NCBI GenBank assembly: GCA_029262675.1 | Contig: JAJCYW010000004.1 | Span: 124,001 to 188,000, forward strand | Direction: 5' to 3' | DNA length: 64,000 nucleotides | Source of the DNA: Chloroflexota bacterium | GTDB lineage: Bacteria; Chloroflexota; Dehalococcoidia; DSTF01; RBG-16-68-14 | In this document: positions 1-8,739 of the stretch, piece by piece | Layout of the letters: each line of letters starts with the position of its first letter | Numbering within the stretch: the first letter of the stretch is position 1 | Made by a program: the position numbers and the translations under genes | The notes under the pieces: model-generated | Told to the model about the DNA's origin: nothing | Seen by the model: only the letters and a program-made list of their open reading frames with translations | Databases searched by the model: none

Positions 1-304
1 AGTCCGCGTAGCCGGACGTCACCGCCATCGCTGCGGTCTGGACGGATGTTACGGCCGCCGCGCCGCCCATGTGCACCGTCGTCGCGAAGCGCAGTGACGC
101 GATGCCGAGGTTTGCGGCTAGTTCTTCGGTCGAAGGGCCGTACTGCGAAGGAATCAGGCAGTCGATCCGGGAAGTCTCAAGGCCGGCGTCCGCGATAGCG
201 TTGGTGGCGGCCCGGAGCTGGTTGCTGAGGACGCTGGCCGGCGACTCCGCATCGCGGGTGTAGGCGGACTCGCCGATGCCGACGATGCAGGCGTTGTCTC
301 TCAC
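1..304 (-). CDS. Thiolase-fold protein, N-terminal part (runs off the left edge)
   Basis: Reading the minus strand from a GTG at 304 gives an open frame to the window edge (about 101 codons). It begins VRDNACIVGIGESAYTR, the usual opening of SCP-x/acetyl-CoA acetyltransferase-like thiolases, and resembles the start of the thiolase at 1826-2998 (KAAIAGIGQTEFSK). A stretch with MGGAAAVTSVQTA fits the region before the active-site helix of this family. It is the last visible gene of the minus-strand catabolic run and lies 29 nt beyond the amidohydrolase stop. The catalytic residues of the C-terminal half are outside the window, so activity cannot be judged. Confidence 0.75.
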   Translation of the reverse strand, partial: MRDNACIVGIGESAYTRDAESPASVLSNQLRAATNAIADAGLETSRIDCLIPSQYGPSTEELAANLGIASLRFATTVHMGGAAAVTSVQTAAMAVTSGYAD

Positions 305-333
305 GAGCTGTGTGCCGGCCGTCCGCAGCCGGC

Positions 334-1323
334 CTACGCCGTGCCCGAGTCTGCCGTCGGAGACGGCTGCGGCGCGCGCTTCGTCGGCTCGATGTCCGTC
401 AGGCCGGCCAGGTTGAGGCCGAGGATCTTGGCGCGCGTCTCGTCCGTGATCGCCTGGTAGCCCCACTGCTCCTGGAGCTCCTGCGGAATGTCGAACGTGC
501 GCATGTAGTCGACGCAGGCCTTCATATCGACCCCCGGCCAATCGAGGCCGAAGACGACCTTGTCCTCGCCCGCCCACTCCAGCGCCTGGCCGATCATGTG
601 GTAGCCGCGGTAGGGCGCGCGCGCGAACCAGCCCACGATGCCCGAGATGCCGATGTAGAGGTTGCGGTGCTTGCCAGCCATGCCGAAGAGCTCTTCGTGG
701 AACGGCCATGCCATGTGGTAGGCGATCACCTTCAGGTCTGGGAACGCCAGCATCACGTCGTCCAGCAGGATCGGCAGCGTGTACTTCGTTGGCTGCGGCA
801 CCACGTACGACATGCCCATGTGGATCGTCAGCGGGATGTCCAGCTCGCAGGCCTTCTCGTAGAACGGCCACATCTCAGGGTCGTTGAGGGGGCCGTCCTC
901 CGGCGCGTAGACCTTGCAGAGCTTGGCGTTGCGCTCCTTCACCAGGTACTCCAGCTCCCAGATGGCGTGCTTGACGCCGCGCCTGAGGATCGGGCCGACG
1001 TTGCATTCGAAGAAGAGCCGATCTGGGTACGGCTCGATCTCTTTCAGAATGAAGCTGTTCGTGGACAACGGCGTGGAGAAGCCGGTGACGTCCAGCATCG
1101 ACTCGCGCAGCCCGAAGGCGACGTCGATGCCGGTCGCGTCCATCTGCTTGATCAGCTCCGATGCGCGCAACGGCACGTGCTCCTCCGGCGCGCCCCAGAC
1201 CTTGGTGACGCCGCTCATCGCGCTGAGAATCCAGCGCGAAAAATCCGGATAGTGGGCGACATCCCCCAAGTTGTCCAGCAGGTGGCACTCAGACGCGGCG
1301 ATGAAGTAGTCGGTGTCGGTCAC
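334..1323 (-). CDS. Amidohydrolase family TIM-barrel protein
   Basis: 329 residues from GTG (VTDTDYFIAAS); the open frame continues upstream but that part is arginine-rich shadow. It resembles amidohydrolase-2 (ACMSD-like) hydrolases/decarboxylases common in acyl-CoA catabolic clusters. Visible elements are LTIHMGMS, AYHMAWPFHEE and the late FGLDWPG, which match the barrel metal and catalytic positions. The N-terminal metal motif, normally xHxH after strand 1, reads ASECHLLD, so one metal histidine may be replaced by Glu. Substrate unknown. It follows the DUF35 gene on the same strand with a gap of about 100 nt. Confidence 0.75.
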   Translation of the reverse strand: MTDTDYFIAASECHLLDNLGDVAHYPDFSRWILSAMSGVTKVWGAPEEHVPLRASELIKQMDATGIDVAFGLRESMLDVTGFSTPLSTNSFILKEIEPYPDRLFFECNVGPILRRGVKHAIWELEYLVKERNAKLCKVYAPEDGPLNDPEMWPFYEKACELDIPLTIHMGMSYVVPQPTKYTLPILLDDVMLAFPDLKVIAYHMAWPFHEELFGMAGKHRNLYIGISGIVGWFARAPYRGYHMIGQALEWAGEDKVVFGLDWPGVDMKACVDYMRTFDIPQELQEQWGYQAITDETRAKILGLNLAGLTDIEPTKRAPQPSPTADSGTA

Positions 1324-1421
1324 GTCTCGCTCCTTTGTCGGCTGCAGCCGCGATGTGGTGGCTGCGGCAGTACACCCTAGCGATACGGATGCAGAAGGGT
1401 CAAGCGAATGAGGTGAAACGC

Positions 1422-1823
1422 CTACGCCTCCGGCACGAACACCGGCAGCGACTGCTGCTCGTGGTCCTCCCACTCGACGTGGACACGCGTCCCGATGCCG
1501 ACGTCGGCGTCCTCCGGCGCGCGGAGCTGCGCGATGACGCGCGGCCCCTCCTCCATTTCGACGAGCAGCACGGTGTAGGGCGGCTCGAACGCCGGGTGCG
1601 TCTGGTGGCGGACTACAGTAAAGCTGTAGATGGTGCCCCGCCCGCTCGATGCGATCCACCCGAAATCGAACGACCGGCACTCCGGGCAGAGCGGCCCGAC
1701 GACGTAGCGGATGTGGGCGCATTGCGAGCATTTCTGGAATTGCAGTATGTGGTTGTCCTGGGCCTCCCAGAACGGCGCGGTGTCGCGGTCGCGCGCGGGG
1801 AACGGACGCGGGAAGTCGGACAT
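1422..1823 (-). CDS. DUF35 Zn-ribbon/OB-fold acyl-CoA-associated protein
   Basis: 133 residues. Two CXXC pairs near residues 35-50 (CSQC and CPEC) form a rubredoxin-like zinc ribbon, followed by an OB-fold with YSFTVVRHQTHPAF and a typical VEWEDHEQQSLPVF end. DUF35 proteins partner SCP-x-type thiolases or sit beside them, for example in steroid side-chain degradation aldolase/thiolase complexes. Here the gene lies 2 nt behind the stop of the thiolase at 1826-2998, which supports such a complex. Start is the ATG with MSDFPRPFPARD. Confidence 0.85.
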   Translation of the reverse strand: MSDFPRPFPARDRDTAPFWEAQDNHILQFQKCSQCAHIRYVVGPLCPECRSFDFGWIASSGRGTIYSFTVVRHQTHPAFEPPYTVLLVEMEEGPRVIAQLRAPEDADVGIGTRVHVEWEDHEQQSLPVFVPEA

Positions 1824-1825
1824 CG

Positions 1826-2998
1826 CTAGTAAGGCTCCTTCGACAGGATCACGCCGCTCGTTGGCACACCGACGCCGCTGCTGACCAGGCAGGTGTTCAC
1901 GCCGTCCGGCTGGTTAACCGCCGTGCCGCGGATCTGGCGCACGCCCTCGACGATATGGCCGAAGCCGTGCAGGTACCCTTCACCGAGGTGGCCGCCGTGG
2001 GTGTTGAACGGCAGGTCGCCGTCCAGCTCCAGCCTTCCGCTGTGGAACAGCGCCGGGGACTTACCCAGCTCGGCGAACCCGTACGCTTCCAACTGCATCA
2101 AGACCATTGGCGTAAACGGGTCGTAGATCTCGATAACGTCGATGTCCTTAGGTCCCAGTTCGGCGACGCGATAGAGCTCCTTTGCGGTCGCTTCGGACTC
2201 TTCAAGGTGGGCCAGGCTCTTGCGTTGGTAGCTCGTCATCATCTCGGCGCGGCTGCCCGTCCCCTGCGCCGCTGCCGCGATGTAGGCCGGTGTGCTCCGG
2301 AGCTGCTTCGCCTTCTCCGCCGAGACGACGATCGCCGCGCAGGCGCCGTCCGTATCCAGGCAGCAGTCCAGCAGCCGCAACGGCTCGGAGATCCAGCGCG
2401 AGTTTTGGTGCTCGTCCATTGTGATCGGCCGCTCGTACATCATCGCGTGCGGGTTCGTCGCGGCGTGCTTGCGTGTCAGCACGGAGACGTGGCCCAGCTC
2501 TTCAGTCGTGTACCCGAATTCGTGAAGGTAGCGCTGGCCGAAGATCGCTACCCACTGGGCGGGCGTCACCAGGCCGTGCGGCAAGTTGTACTGGCGCCAG
2601 TGCGTGAGGCCCCCGCCGACGCTCGACTCGCCGAAGCGGCGCTCCGAGCGCTCGTTGAGCGACCGAAACGTCACCACGACGTCGGCCATGCCCGCGACGA
2701 CCGCCGCAGTTGCCCCGGCGATCGTCCCGCAGGCCGCTCCGCCGCCGTGCGGCACTTCGTTGAAGTAGCGCAGGTTGGGCAAGTTGAGCGAGCGCAGCAG
2801 GTCGATCTCGAAGATGTCGTCGTTGGCGCCCATCTTGACGACCGCGTCGACATCCTCCACCGCCAGCCCGGCGTCGTCCAGCGCCTGGAGAATCGCCTCC
2901 AACGCCATGTGGAGCGTGCTGCGGCCGGAGTCCTTGGAGAACTCAGTCTGTCCGATGCCGGCGATGGCCGCCTTGTTTCGATGCGTCATGTGGAACAC
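1826..2998 (-). CDS. Thiolase family protein (SCP-x / lipid-transfer type)
   Basis: 390 residues, full length for the family. The opening NKAAIAGIGQTEFSKDS, the central HGGGAACGTIAGA helix and the C-terminal NTHGGHLGEGYLHG with the conserved His are typical of SCP-2/SCP-x thiolases. It would cleave a 3-ketoacyl-CoA or act as an acyl-transfer or aldolase partner with the adjacent DUF35 protein. The frame starts MFHMTHRNK; the internal ATG at 2989 is an equally good start because the first ATG is only 1 nt from the upstream dehydrogenase stop. Confidence 0.85.
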   Translation of the reverse strand: MFHMTHRNKAAIAGIGQTEFSKDSGRSTLHMALEAILQALDDAGLAVEDVDAVVKMGANDDIFEIDLLRSLNLPNLRYFNEVPHGGGAACGTIAGATAAVVAGMADVVVTFRSLNERSERRFGESSVGGGLTHWRQYNLPHGLVTPAQWVAIFGQRYLHEFGYTTEELGHVSVLTRKHAATNPHAMMYERPITMDEHQNSRWISEPLRLLDCCLDTDGACAAIVVSAEKAKQLRSTPAYIAAAAQGTGSRAEMMTSYQRKSLAHLEESEATAKELYRVAELGPKDIDVIEIYDPFTPMVLMQLEAYGFAELGKSPALFHSGRLELDGDLPFNTHGGHLGEGYLHGFGHIVEGVRQIRGTAVNQPDGVNTCLVSSGVGVPTSGVILSKEPY

Positions 2999-2999
2999 G

Positions 3000-4106
3000 T
3001 CATCGGCGCGGCGTCAGGTCCAAGCCTTCCAGCGTACGTTCGACCATCTCGCTCATGCCGCCGCCGCGCACGGCGAACGCCGCGATCGCCTGCGTGTAGA
3101 GGTGCAGCGGGTACTCGATGTCGACGCCGACGCCGCCGTGCAGCAAGTGGCTGACCTGGAAGACGCGGTCGGCCGCGCGCACGGCCCAGTGCTTCGCCAG
3201 CCATATCTCATCGCTGTCAGTTGGGTCTTGTTCAAAGCGCCAGAGCGCGTGGAAGGCGGCCCAGCGCGTCGTCTCCGTCTGCATCAGCAGGTCGGCGGCG
3301 CGATGGCGGGCTGCCTGGAACTTCGCGATCGGCTGGCCGAACTGGACGCGGTCCGTGATGTACTGACCCGTTAGCTCCAGCGTCCGCTGCATCATGCCCG
3401 CCGTCTCGATCAAGGAAAGCGCGGTGACCAGCGCGTCGCAGCGGTCGTGCAGCTCCAGGGCGTCGTCGCCCGTCGCGAGAATGGTCGCGCGGTCTAGGCG
3501 CACGTCTTCCAGATGGATGTCGGCGTAGCTGGCACGGTCCAGTAGGTGCGTCTCATCAATGCGCGCGCCGTCCAGCGCGAACGCGGCGAAAGCCGGCTGT
3601 CCGTCCAGCGTGAGCGGCGCCAGCACCCAGTCCGCCGTCGTCGCGAACGGCACCCGCGGCAGCGTGCCGTGCAGCCTGCCGGCGACGGCCGTCGGCGACG
3701 AGTACGAGGCGGGCTCCGCGTCGCTAGCGCGCGTCGATTCGCTTACGGTGTACGTCTGTCTTCCGCCCGTGAGGTTGCCAAGGTGGCGCGCCGAGTCGCC
3801 GAGCTTCGCGCGCGCCAGCAGGTCGGCGGCGACATTGGAGAACGCGACGGGCGCGGGTACGGCCGCGTAGCCGAACTCCTCGATGACGACGGCGGCGTCC
3901 AGCAGCCCCAGGCCGCCTCCGCCCGCCGGCTCCGGCCCGATGAGGCCCAGCCAGCCCATGCCGGCCAGCTTCTGCAGTTCGTCCGACGAAAGCGGCGACT
4001 CGCCGGATTCAATTTCATACAGCCGCTCCGGCGGAAACTCGGCGGCCAGGTAGGAGCGCGTCGTGCTGCGCAGAAGCTGTTGTGTTTCGGAGTCGCTGTA
4101 CCGCAT
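3000..4106 (-). CDS. Acyl-CoA dehydrogenase family protein
   Basis: 368 residues from the ATG at 4106 (MRYSDSETQQLLRST), which fits family length; the longer open frame upstream is shadow of the neighbouring dehydrogenase. Conserved blocks include the N-terminal helical domain (MGWLGLIGPEPAGGGGLGLL), QFGQPIAKFQAARHRAADL and the C-terminal HGGVGVDIEYPLHLY. It would oxidise an acyl-CoA at C2-C3 using FAD. The gene starts 5 nt after the other acyl-CoA dehydrogenase; paired unequal ACADs often form heterotetramers in steroid-type catabolism, so the two may work together. Confidence 0.88.
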   Translation of the reverse strand: MRYSDSETQQLLRSTTRSYLAAEFPPERLYEIESGESPLSSDELQKLAGMGWLGLIGPEPAGGGGLGLLDAAVVIEEFGYAAVPAPVAFSNVAADLLARAKLGDSARHLGNLTGGRQTYTVSESTRASDAEPASYSSPTAVAGRLHGTLPRVPFATTADWVLAPLTLDGQPAFAAFALDGARIDETHLLDRASYADIHLEDVRLDRATILATGDDALELHDRCDALVTALSLIETAGMMQRTLELTGQYITDRVQFGQPIAKFQAARHRAADLLMQTETTRWAAFHALWRFEQDPTDSDEIWLAKHWAVRAADRVFQVSHLLHGGVGVDIEYPLHLYTQAIAAFAVRGGGMSEMVERTLEGLDLTPRR

Positions 4107-4111
4107 CGCGC

Positions 4112-5275
4112 TCACCTTGGAAGTCCCAGCCCGTGCGTGGCGATGATGTCGCGCTGGACGTCGTTGCTGCCGCCGCCGAAGAGGGTGATGGGCGACTCGC
4201 GCAATTGCTTCTCCAGTGTGTCTTCGCTTCGGTCGAGCGCCGCGCCAGGAAACCCTTTCTGGACCAGGCCGGCGGCGCCCCGCATCTGCAGCACCTCGCC
4301 GATGAACGTGACGCGGAACTCGTTGGAGAGCACCTTCAGCAGCGAGGCCTCGTAGACAGGCACCTCGCCGTTCGCGACCATGCTCGCGACCTTCAGCTCC
4401 ATCACCTTGAGCACGTTGATGTCGGCCGCCATACGCGCCAGCGTCGCCCTCGTCCAGGCATCGGTTGACGGCAGGCCATCCTCGCGGAAGCGCTCGCAGA
4501 GCCAGTCGAAGACTCGCTCCAGTTGGGCGATGGGGCTGATGGCGACCCGCTCGAAGTCGAGCTGCGTCGTGATGTACTGCCAACCGCGGTTCTCCTCGCC
4601 GACGAGCGCCGACACAGGCACGCGGACGTCGCTGTAGTATGTGATGTTGCTGCGCCCGCCGCCCATGATGGTGAGTGGCCGGATTTCGAGGCCGTCCGCG
4701 TCGATCGGCACGATCAAGATCGAGATGCCCTTGTGCTTCGGCGCATCCTTGTCCGTGCGGACGGCTAGCCAGACGTAGTCGGCGTGATGGGCGCCGCTGG
4801 TGAAGACCTTCTGCCCGTTGATCACGTAGTCGTCGCCGTCGCGGACGGCGCTCGTCTGGAGTGCGGCGAGGTCGGTCCCGGCCTCCGGCTCTGTGTATCC
4901 AATGGAGAATTCGATCTCGCCGAGCAGGATCTTGCGCAGGTAGGCCTGCTTCTGCTCCTCGCTGCCGATGCGCATCAGCGTCGGCCCGACGGTGTTGAGC
5001 GTGACGACGGGCACCGGCAGCCGCCGATAGCCCATCTCGTAGTTGAAGCCGTGCAGGTACAGCAGTGACTTGCCGCCGCCGCCGTACTCCTCCGGCCAGC
5101 CGGTGCCGAAGTAGCCGTCCGCGCCTAGCTTGCGCCAGAGGGCCTTCGCGGCCACGCCGCCCCAGCCGTCTTCGGCGTGATTCTGGCGCACCAGCTCCGC
5201 CATCTCCTCGGAATCGAGGTAACGGCCAAACTCGGCGCGGAACTCTGCCACGTCTGCCGGATAGGTGAAGTCCAC
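4112..5275 (-). CDS. Acyl-CoA dehydrogenase
   Basis: 387 residues. It has the flavin and substrate block IGYTEPEAGTDLAALQT, INGQKVFTSGAHHADY, a DFERVAISPIAQLERVF segment and the C-terminal GGGSNDVQRDIIA motif usual in this family. Likely an FAD-dependent acyl-CoA dehydrogenase delivering electrons to ETF. It is followed after 5 nt by a second, more divergent dehydrogenase and preceded by the CoA-transferase with a 24-nt gap, so all three are probably co-transcribed. Substrate specificity cannot be read from sequence. Confidence 0.9.
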   Translation of the reverse strand: MDFTYPADVAEFRAEFGRYLDSEEMAELVRQNHAEDGWGGVAAKALWRKLGADGYFGTGWPEEYGGGGKSLLYLHGFNYEMGYRRLPVPVVTLNTVGPTLMRIGSEEQKQAYLRKILLGEIEFSIGYTEPEAGTDLAALQTSAVRDGDDYVINGQKVFTSGAHHADYVWLAVRTDKDAPKHKGISILIVPIDADGLEIRPLTIMGGGRSNITYYSDVRVPVSALVGEENRGWQYITTQLDFERVAISPIAQLERVFDWLCERFREDGLPSTDAWTRATLARMAADINVLKVMELKVASMVANGEVPVYEASLLKVLSNEFRVTFIGEVLQMRGAAGLVQKGFPGAALDRSEDTLEKQLRESPITLFGGGSNDVQRDIIATHGLGLPR

Positions 5276-5299
5276 GCTAGTTGGCTCCCGTTTCCTGCA

Positions 5300-7663
5300 C
5301 TAGGACACGCCTCCGATCGGCGTCGTGCCGATCACCTGCTGTTCTTCCAGCGTAGCAACCTCGGCATCGGACAGGCCAAGCAAGTCCTGCAGCACGTCGG
5401 CATTGTGCTCGCCAAGCAGCCCCGGTGCGGATTTGTGCGACGCGTCGATCGACGAGAACCGGAACGGCCACGTCTTGTAGGTGTGGGTGCCGGTGATCTT
5501 TCGGTCCATCTCCTGAAAGAAGTCGATGTGGCGCAGGCCGGGGTCGTCCGTCAGGTCGAAGCCCTTGATCACCCGGCAGGCCATCACGCCTGCCGCCTGT
5601 AGCTCCCGTTCGAGCTCAGCACCGTCGTGGTCGCTCGTCACGGCCGAGATCGCGGCGTCCAGGTCGGCCTCGTTCCGCTTGCGCGCTTCGACAGTGGCGA
5701 AGCGCTCGTCTGACGCCAACTCCGATACGCCGAGTATGTTCGTCAGCGCCGCAAACGCCTCGTCGCTGTCGACGGCGATCGTCAGCCAGGCGTCCTCGCC
5801 CGTTACGCGATAGGCGTCGTGCGGCGCCATCCAGGCGTGTTTGTTGCCCTGCCGTTGCGGCACCGGCGCGCCCATCTGTACTGCGATCTGCTCCGGCGCA
5901 AAGAGGCTGTCCAGAGTCTCGCACTGCGGGATCTCGACGGCTACGCCTTCGCCCGTCTCGTCACGCTTCTGCAGCGCCAGTTCGATAGCCTCGATAACGT
6001 GCAGACCGACCATCGGGTCGCAGAAGCCGCCCGCGTACGACGGCGTGCCGTCGGCGTACCCCGTCATCGAGCCGTAGATAAGCTGCTCAAATGCGATCGC
6101 ATAGCCCACGTACGTTTCCCACGGCCCGCCGCGACCGTAGCCAGGCATCGTGACGCAGATCAGGCGCGGGTTGATGGCCAATAGCGCGTCGTTTGTCAGT
6201 CCAAGGTTGGGCATGACGCGGTTCGAGAAGTTGCTGATCACGATGTCCGCGTCCTTGACGAGCCGTCGCAGCAACTCGTTGCCGCGTTCGTTCGTCAGGT
6301 CAAGCGTGATGTCGCGCTTGTTGCAGTTGCTGTCGTTCCACAGCGGTGCCCACTCGTACCACTGCTCTTTGCCAAAGGCCCACGTGTAGCGGTAGGGGTC
6401 CGGCCGCTGGATTGATTCCACCTTGATCACGTCGGCGCCCAGCGCGCCCAGCAGCATCATGGCGTACGGCCCTGACCAGAGTGCGGTTAGGTCCACCACG
6501 CGCAGTCCGGTGTAGGGCAGGGAAGGCGTGCCGGCAATGGCCGGCGTTTTGGTCTCTGTTGCGGCCTCGACCGCGTCTACTTCCACGAGCGGCTCGCGAA
6601 CGACCGCCTCCACGCCTTCTACGGAGGGCGTCGTGCGCGGCAGTTTGACGGTTGCACCGTCGATCTCGGCGCTCTGCCAGAAGCCGCGCGCTTCCAGTTG
6701 CGGGCAGGCCAGCCGGTCGGCGATGGTCTCCACCGGTGCCGCCGGCAGCCGGAAGGACTGCGCTTCCTCGACGATTTGCTGTCTCGTCCGCTCGCGTAGC
6801 CAGGGCTTCACCCTCTCGTACAGCTCTTCGCCGTGCTGCATGCGATAGATGATGTCGCGTCCCTCCGGGAGATCGAGCACGTCGCCGATGCCCATAAGCT
6901 GGCAGAGCATCTCCCAGTGCATGTTCGTCAGCGGCGGGCAGCCGATGTAGCCGTCCTTGCACTCCATCACGCCCATCGGCCAGGCGTTGCCGCGCCGCCC
7001 GTGTTCGATGCCGACCATCGACTTCACGAGCCACGGCGCGACGATCATCGAAGCTGCCACGGCCTGCGACGAGAGGTCGATGAACTGTGGCTCCCCGCCG
7101 TTGCGTTCGTGGCGGAAGGCGATCAGCGCGGCGGTGGCGGCGTAGAGGCCGGTCAGACGTGGGATTATGCCCGCGCCGGGCCGCAGCGGTTCGCGGCCGG
7201 GGTCGCCCAGCAGGTGCATCCAGCCGCCCATAGCGTTGAGTCCCAGGTCGTTCGCGGCATACTCCGCGTACGGTCCGTCCGTCGCGAACGGCGAGATCAT
7301 CGTGCAGTGCGTCTTGCCGCCGAGGCGGTCGCGTACGTCGGCAGGCCGCAGACCGAGCGTTGCTTCTGTCGCTTCGCTCTCGATAAACGCGGCGTCGGCC
7401 TGCGCGCACAGGTCGATCGCGTCCTCGCTCGTGAACTGCAGCCCGATGCGAATCGAGGACTTGCCGCGGCTGAGCCAGGCCCAGGTCGCGCTGCGACGCT
7501 CGCCATCCCTTTCGAAGTAGGGCGGCTCGTCGCGCAGCGGCGCGCCAATTTCGGGTTCGATAACGGTGACGCGCGCGCCCCACTCCGCGAGGTGCTTCGT
7601 CGCCATCGCCGCCGCGCCGTTGGCGGAGATCTCGATCACGTGGAGGCCGTCGAGGATGCTCAT
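5300..7663 (-). CDS. Fused double-domain CaiB/BaiF family III CoA-transferase
   Basis: 787 residues from ATG (MSILDGLHVIEISANG), about twice the usual 380-400. Domain 1 (about 1-380) and domain 2 (from about 395, LPYTGLRVVDLTALWSGPYA) each resemble a complete CaiB/BaiF subunit; the family normally works as an interlocked dimer. Domain 2 has FCDPMVGLHVIEA with an Asp at the position expected for the catalytic aspartate, whereas domain 1 reads GIIPRLTGLYAATA there, with no acid. One half may therefore be structural. Role: moving CoA onto a carboxylic acid to start breakdown. The start overlaps the MaoC stop by 4 nt. Confidence 0.88.
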   Translation of the reverse strand: MSILDGLHVIEISANGAAAMATKHLAEWGARVTVIEPEIGAPLRDEPPYFERDGERRSATWAWLSRGKSSIRIGLQFTSEDAIDLCAQADAAFIESEATEATLGLRPADVRDRLGGKTHCTMISPFATDGPYAEYAANDLGLNAMGGWMHLLGDPGREPLRPGAGIIPRLTGLYAATAALIAFRHERNGGEPQFIDLSSQAVAASMIVAPWLVKSMVGIEHGRRGNAWPMGVMECKDGYIGCPPLTNMHWEMLCQLMGIGDVLDLPEGRDIIYRMQHGEELYERVKPWLRERTRQQIVEEAQSFRLPAAPVETIADRLACPQLEARGFWQSAEIDGATVKLPRTTPSVEGVEAVVREPLVEVDAVEAATETKTPAIAGTPSLPYTGLRVVDLTALWSGPYAMMLLGALGADVIKVESIQRPDPYRYTWAFGKEQWYEWAPLWNDSNCNKRDITLDLTNERGNELLRRLVKDADIVISNFSNRVMPNLGLTNDALLAINPRLICVTMPGYGRGGPWETYVGYAIAFEQLIYGSMTGYADGTPSYAGGFCDPMVGLHVIEAIELALQKRDETGEGVAVEIPQCETLDSLFAPEQIAVQMGAPVPQRQGNKHAWMAPHDAYRVTGEDAWLTIAVDSDEAFAALTNILGVSELASDERFATVEARKRNEADLDAAISAVTSDHDGAELERELQAAGVMACRVIKGFDLTDDPGLRHIDFFQEMDRKITGTHTYKTWPFRFSSIDASHKSAPGLLGEHNADVLQDLLGLSDAEVATLEEQQVIGTTPIGGVS

Positions 7664-8082
7664 GGCAGTTGTACCGTCACCTTTACCTCTGTCGTCGGGC
7701 CGTCCTCCGTCCCGAGTGTTATGGCGACGTCGACCAGCGTGCGGCCGTCCTCGCTGCGAGTTTCGCCCACGGTGCCGCCGGCGGTCATCGTGCGGCCGAC
7801 GTAGTTCGAGCCGCGCATGGCGACCTCCAGGCGGCGCGGAAACGCGTCGTTGCCGAACCACTCGTTGACGGCCCGGCCGACGAAGCCCTGAAGGAACATG
7901 GTGTTGAAGAAGATGCCTTCCGCGCCGTTGTCCTTCGCGAACTGCTCATCGTGGTGGAACGGGTAGTAGTCTCGCGTTCCGGCCACCGCCTGGATCGCGC
8001 GCCGCAGCGAGAGGTCCAGGCTAATCTCAGCCAGTTCCATGCCGGTCACAGGCGGTCCGCTCGTTCCGGGCGCCGTGCTCAC
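7660..8082 (-). CDS. MaoC-like dehydratase (hotdog fold)
   Basis: 140 residues from GTG at 8082. It carries the hot-dog hydratase pattern: an early substrate loop (FHHDEQFAKDNGAEGIFFNT) and the C-terminal GGTVGETRSEDGRTLVDVAI strand. It lacks a full-length hydratase-2 tandem, so it probably pairs with the neighbouring MaoC-N-type protein; heterodimeric two-gene (R)-enoyl-CoA hydratases are known in steroid degradation. It overlaps its upstream partner by 4 nt (GTGA) and the downstream CoA-transferase by 4 nt (ATGA), so translation is probably coupled. Confidence 0.8.
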   Translation of the reverse strand: MSTAPGTSGPPVTGMELAEISLDLSLRRAIQAVAGTRDYYPFHHDEQFAKDNGAEGIFFNTMFLQGFVGRAVNEWFGNDAFPRRLEVAMRGSNYVGRTMTAGGTVGETRSEDGRTLVDVAITLGTEDGPTTEVKVTVQLP

Positions 8083-8588
8083 GACGCGCTCTCCTGTTGC
8101 GCCGGGGCGTACATGAAGAGCGTAAAGCTGTGCGTGCCGGCGACCTCCCCGTGCTGGTTGCGGAACGTGTCCTTCGTCGTGACGAAGTGGCCGGTACCGA
8201 GGCGCGTGGTCTTCTCGTCGCTGATGGAAGAGATCTCGCTTGTGACCGTCAGCTCGTCGCCGTAGCGCAGCGGCTGCTCGTACTCCTGGACCGCGTTCAC
8301 GGCCAGCGTGGCCGTGCAGCCCTCGAGTTCGAGACCCTCCATTACCGATTCGCGTTCGACGACCGGCCACGGCGGGGTCATCTTCCAGGTGAACAGCATC
8401 GCCGGCGGCGCGAATGTGCCCTGCAGCCAGGTGGTCGCGGCGTACGATTCGTCGAAGTAGATCGGGTTGGCGTCCTCCACCATCTCGCACCAGTGGCGGG
8501 CCATCGCTGGATTGACGGCCTCAGGCGCCGGCTGGGGCGCCGTCGCCTTGCCGATCAGCGCTTTCTGTCTGTCCGTGAGCGCGGGCAT
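8079..8588 (-). CDS. MaoC_dehydrat_N-type (FAS1-like) dehydratase
   Basis: 169 residues, hotdog fold of the MaoC N-terminal type. Visible blocks: HWCEMVEDANPIYFDESYA, a P-rich segment with APPAMLFTWKM, EYEQPLRYGDELTVTSEI, and GHFVTTKDTFRNQHGEVAG. Such proteins hydrate enoyl-CoA, usually as a heteromer with a second MaoC protein, here encoded with a 4-nt overlap. A gap of about 150 nt separates it from the SDR gene upstream, so a promoter could lie there, though I see no clear consensus. Confidence 0.82.
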   Translation of the reverse strand: MPALTDRQKALIGKATAPQPAPEAVNPAMARHWCEMVEDANPIYFDESYAATTWLQGTFAPPAMLFTWKMTPPWPVVERESVMEGLELEGCTATLAVNAVQEYEQPLRYGDELTVTSEISSISDEKTTRLGTGHFVTTKDTFRNQHGEVAGTHSFTLFMYAPAQQESAS

Positions 8589-8739
8589 GGTTCGTCTGCG
8601 TCCTGTCGCTGCTGCCGGGTAGTTCGTGGTGGACGTCTTCGGCGTCGTCTGATTCTAGACGTAACGTAACGGCGCGGCAAGCTCTGCTTGCGGAGACGCG
8701 CGCGGTAATCCGGGCGCAGCGAACGCCGGATAGGATCTG

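Noticed and set aside
310..1380. Long plus-strand open frame over the amidohydrolase gene
   Set aside because: Arg/Val/Asp-rich antisense shadow of a GC-rich gene; the minus strand shows family motifs.
6300..7583. 427-codon minus-strand frame overlapping the CoA-transferase
   Set aside because: Extremely Arg-rich and out of phase with the CaiB/BaiF motifs; a shadow.
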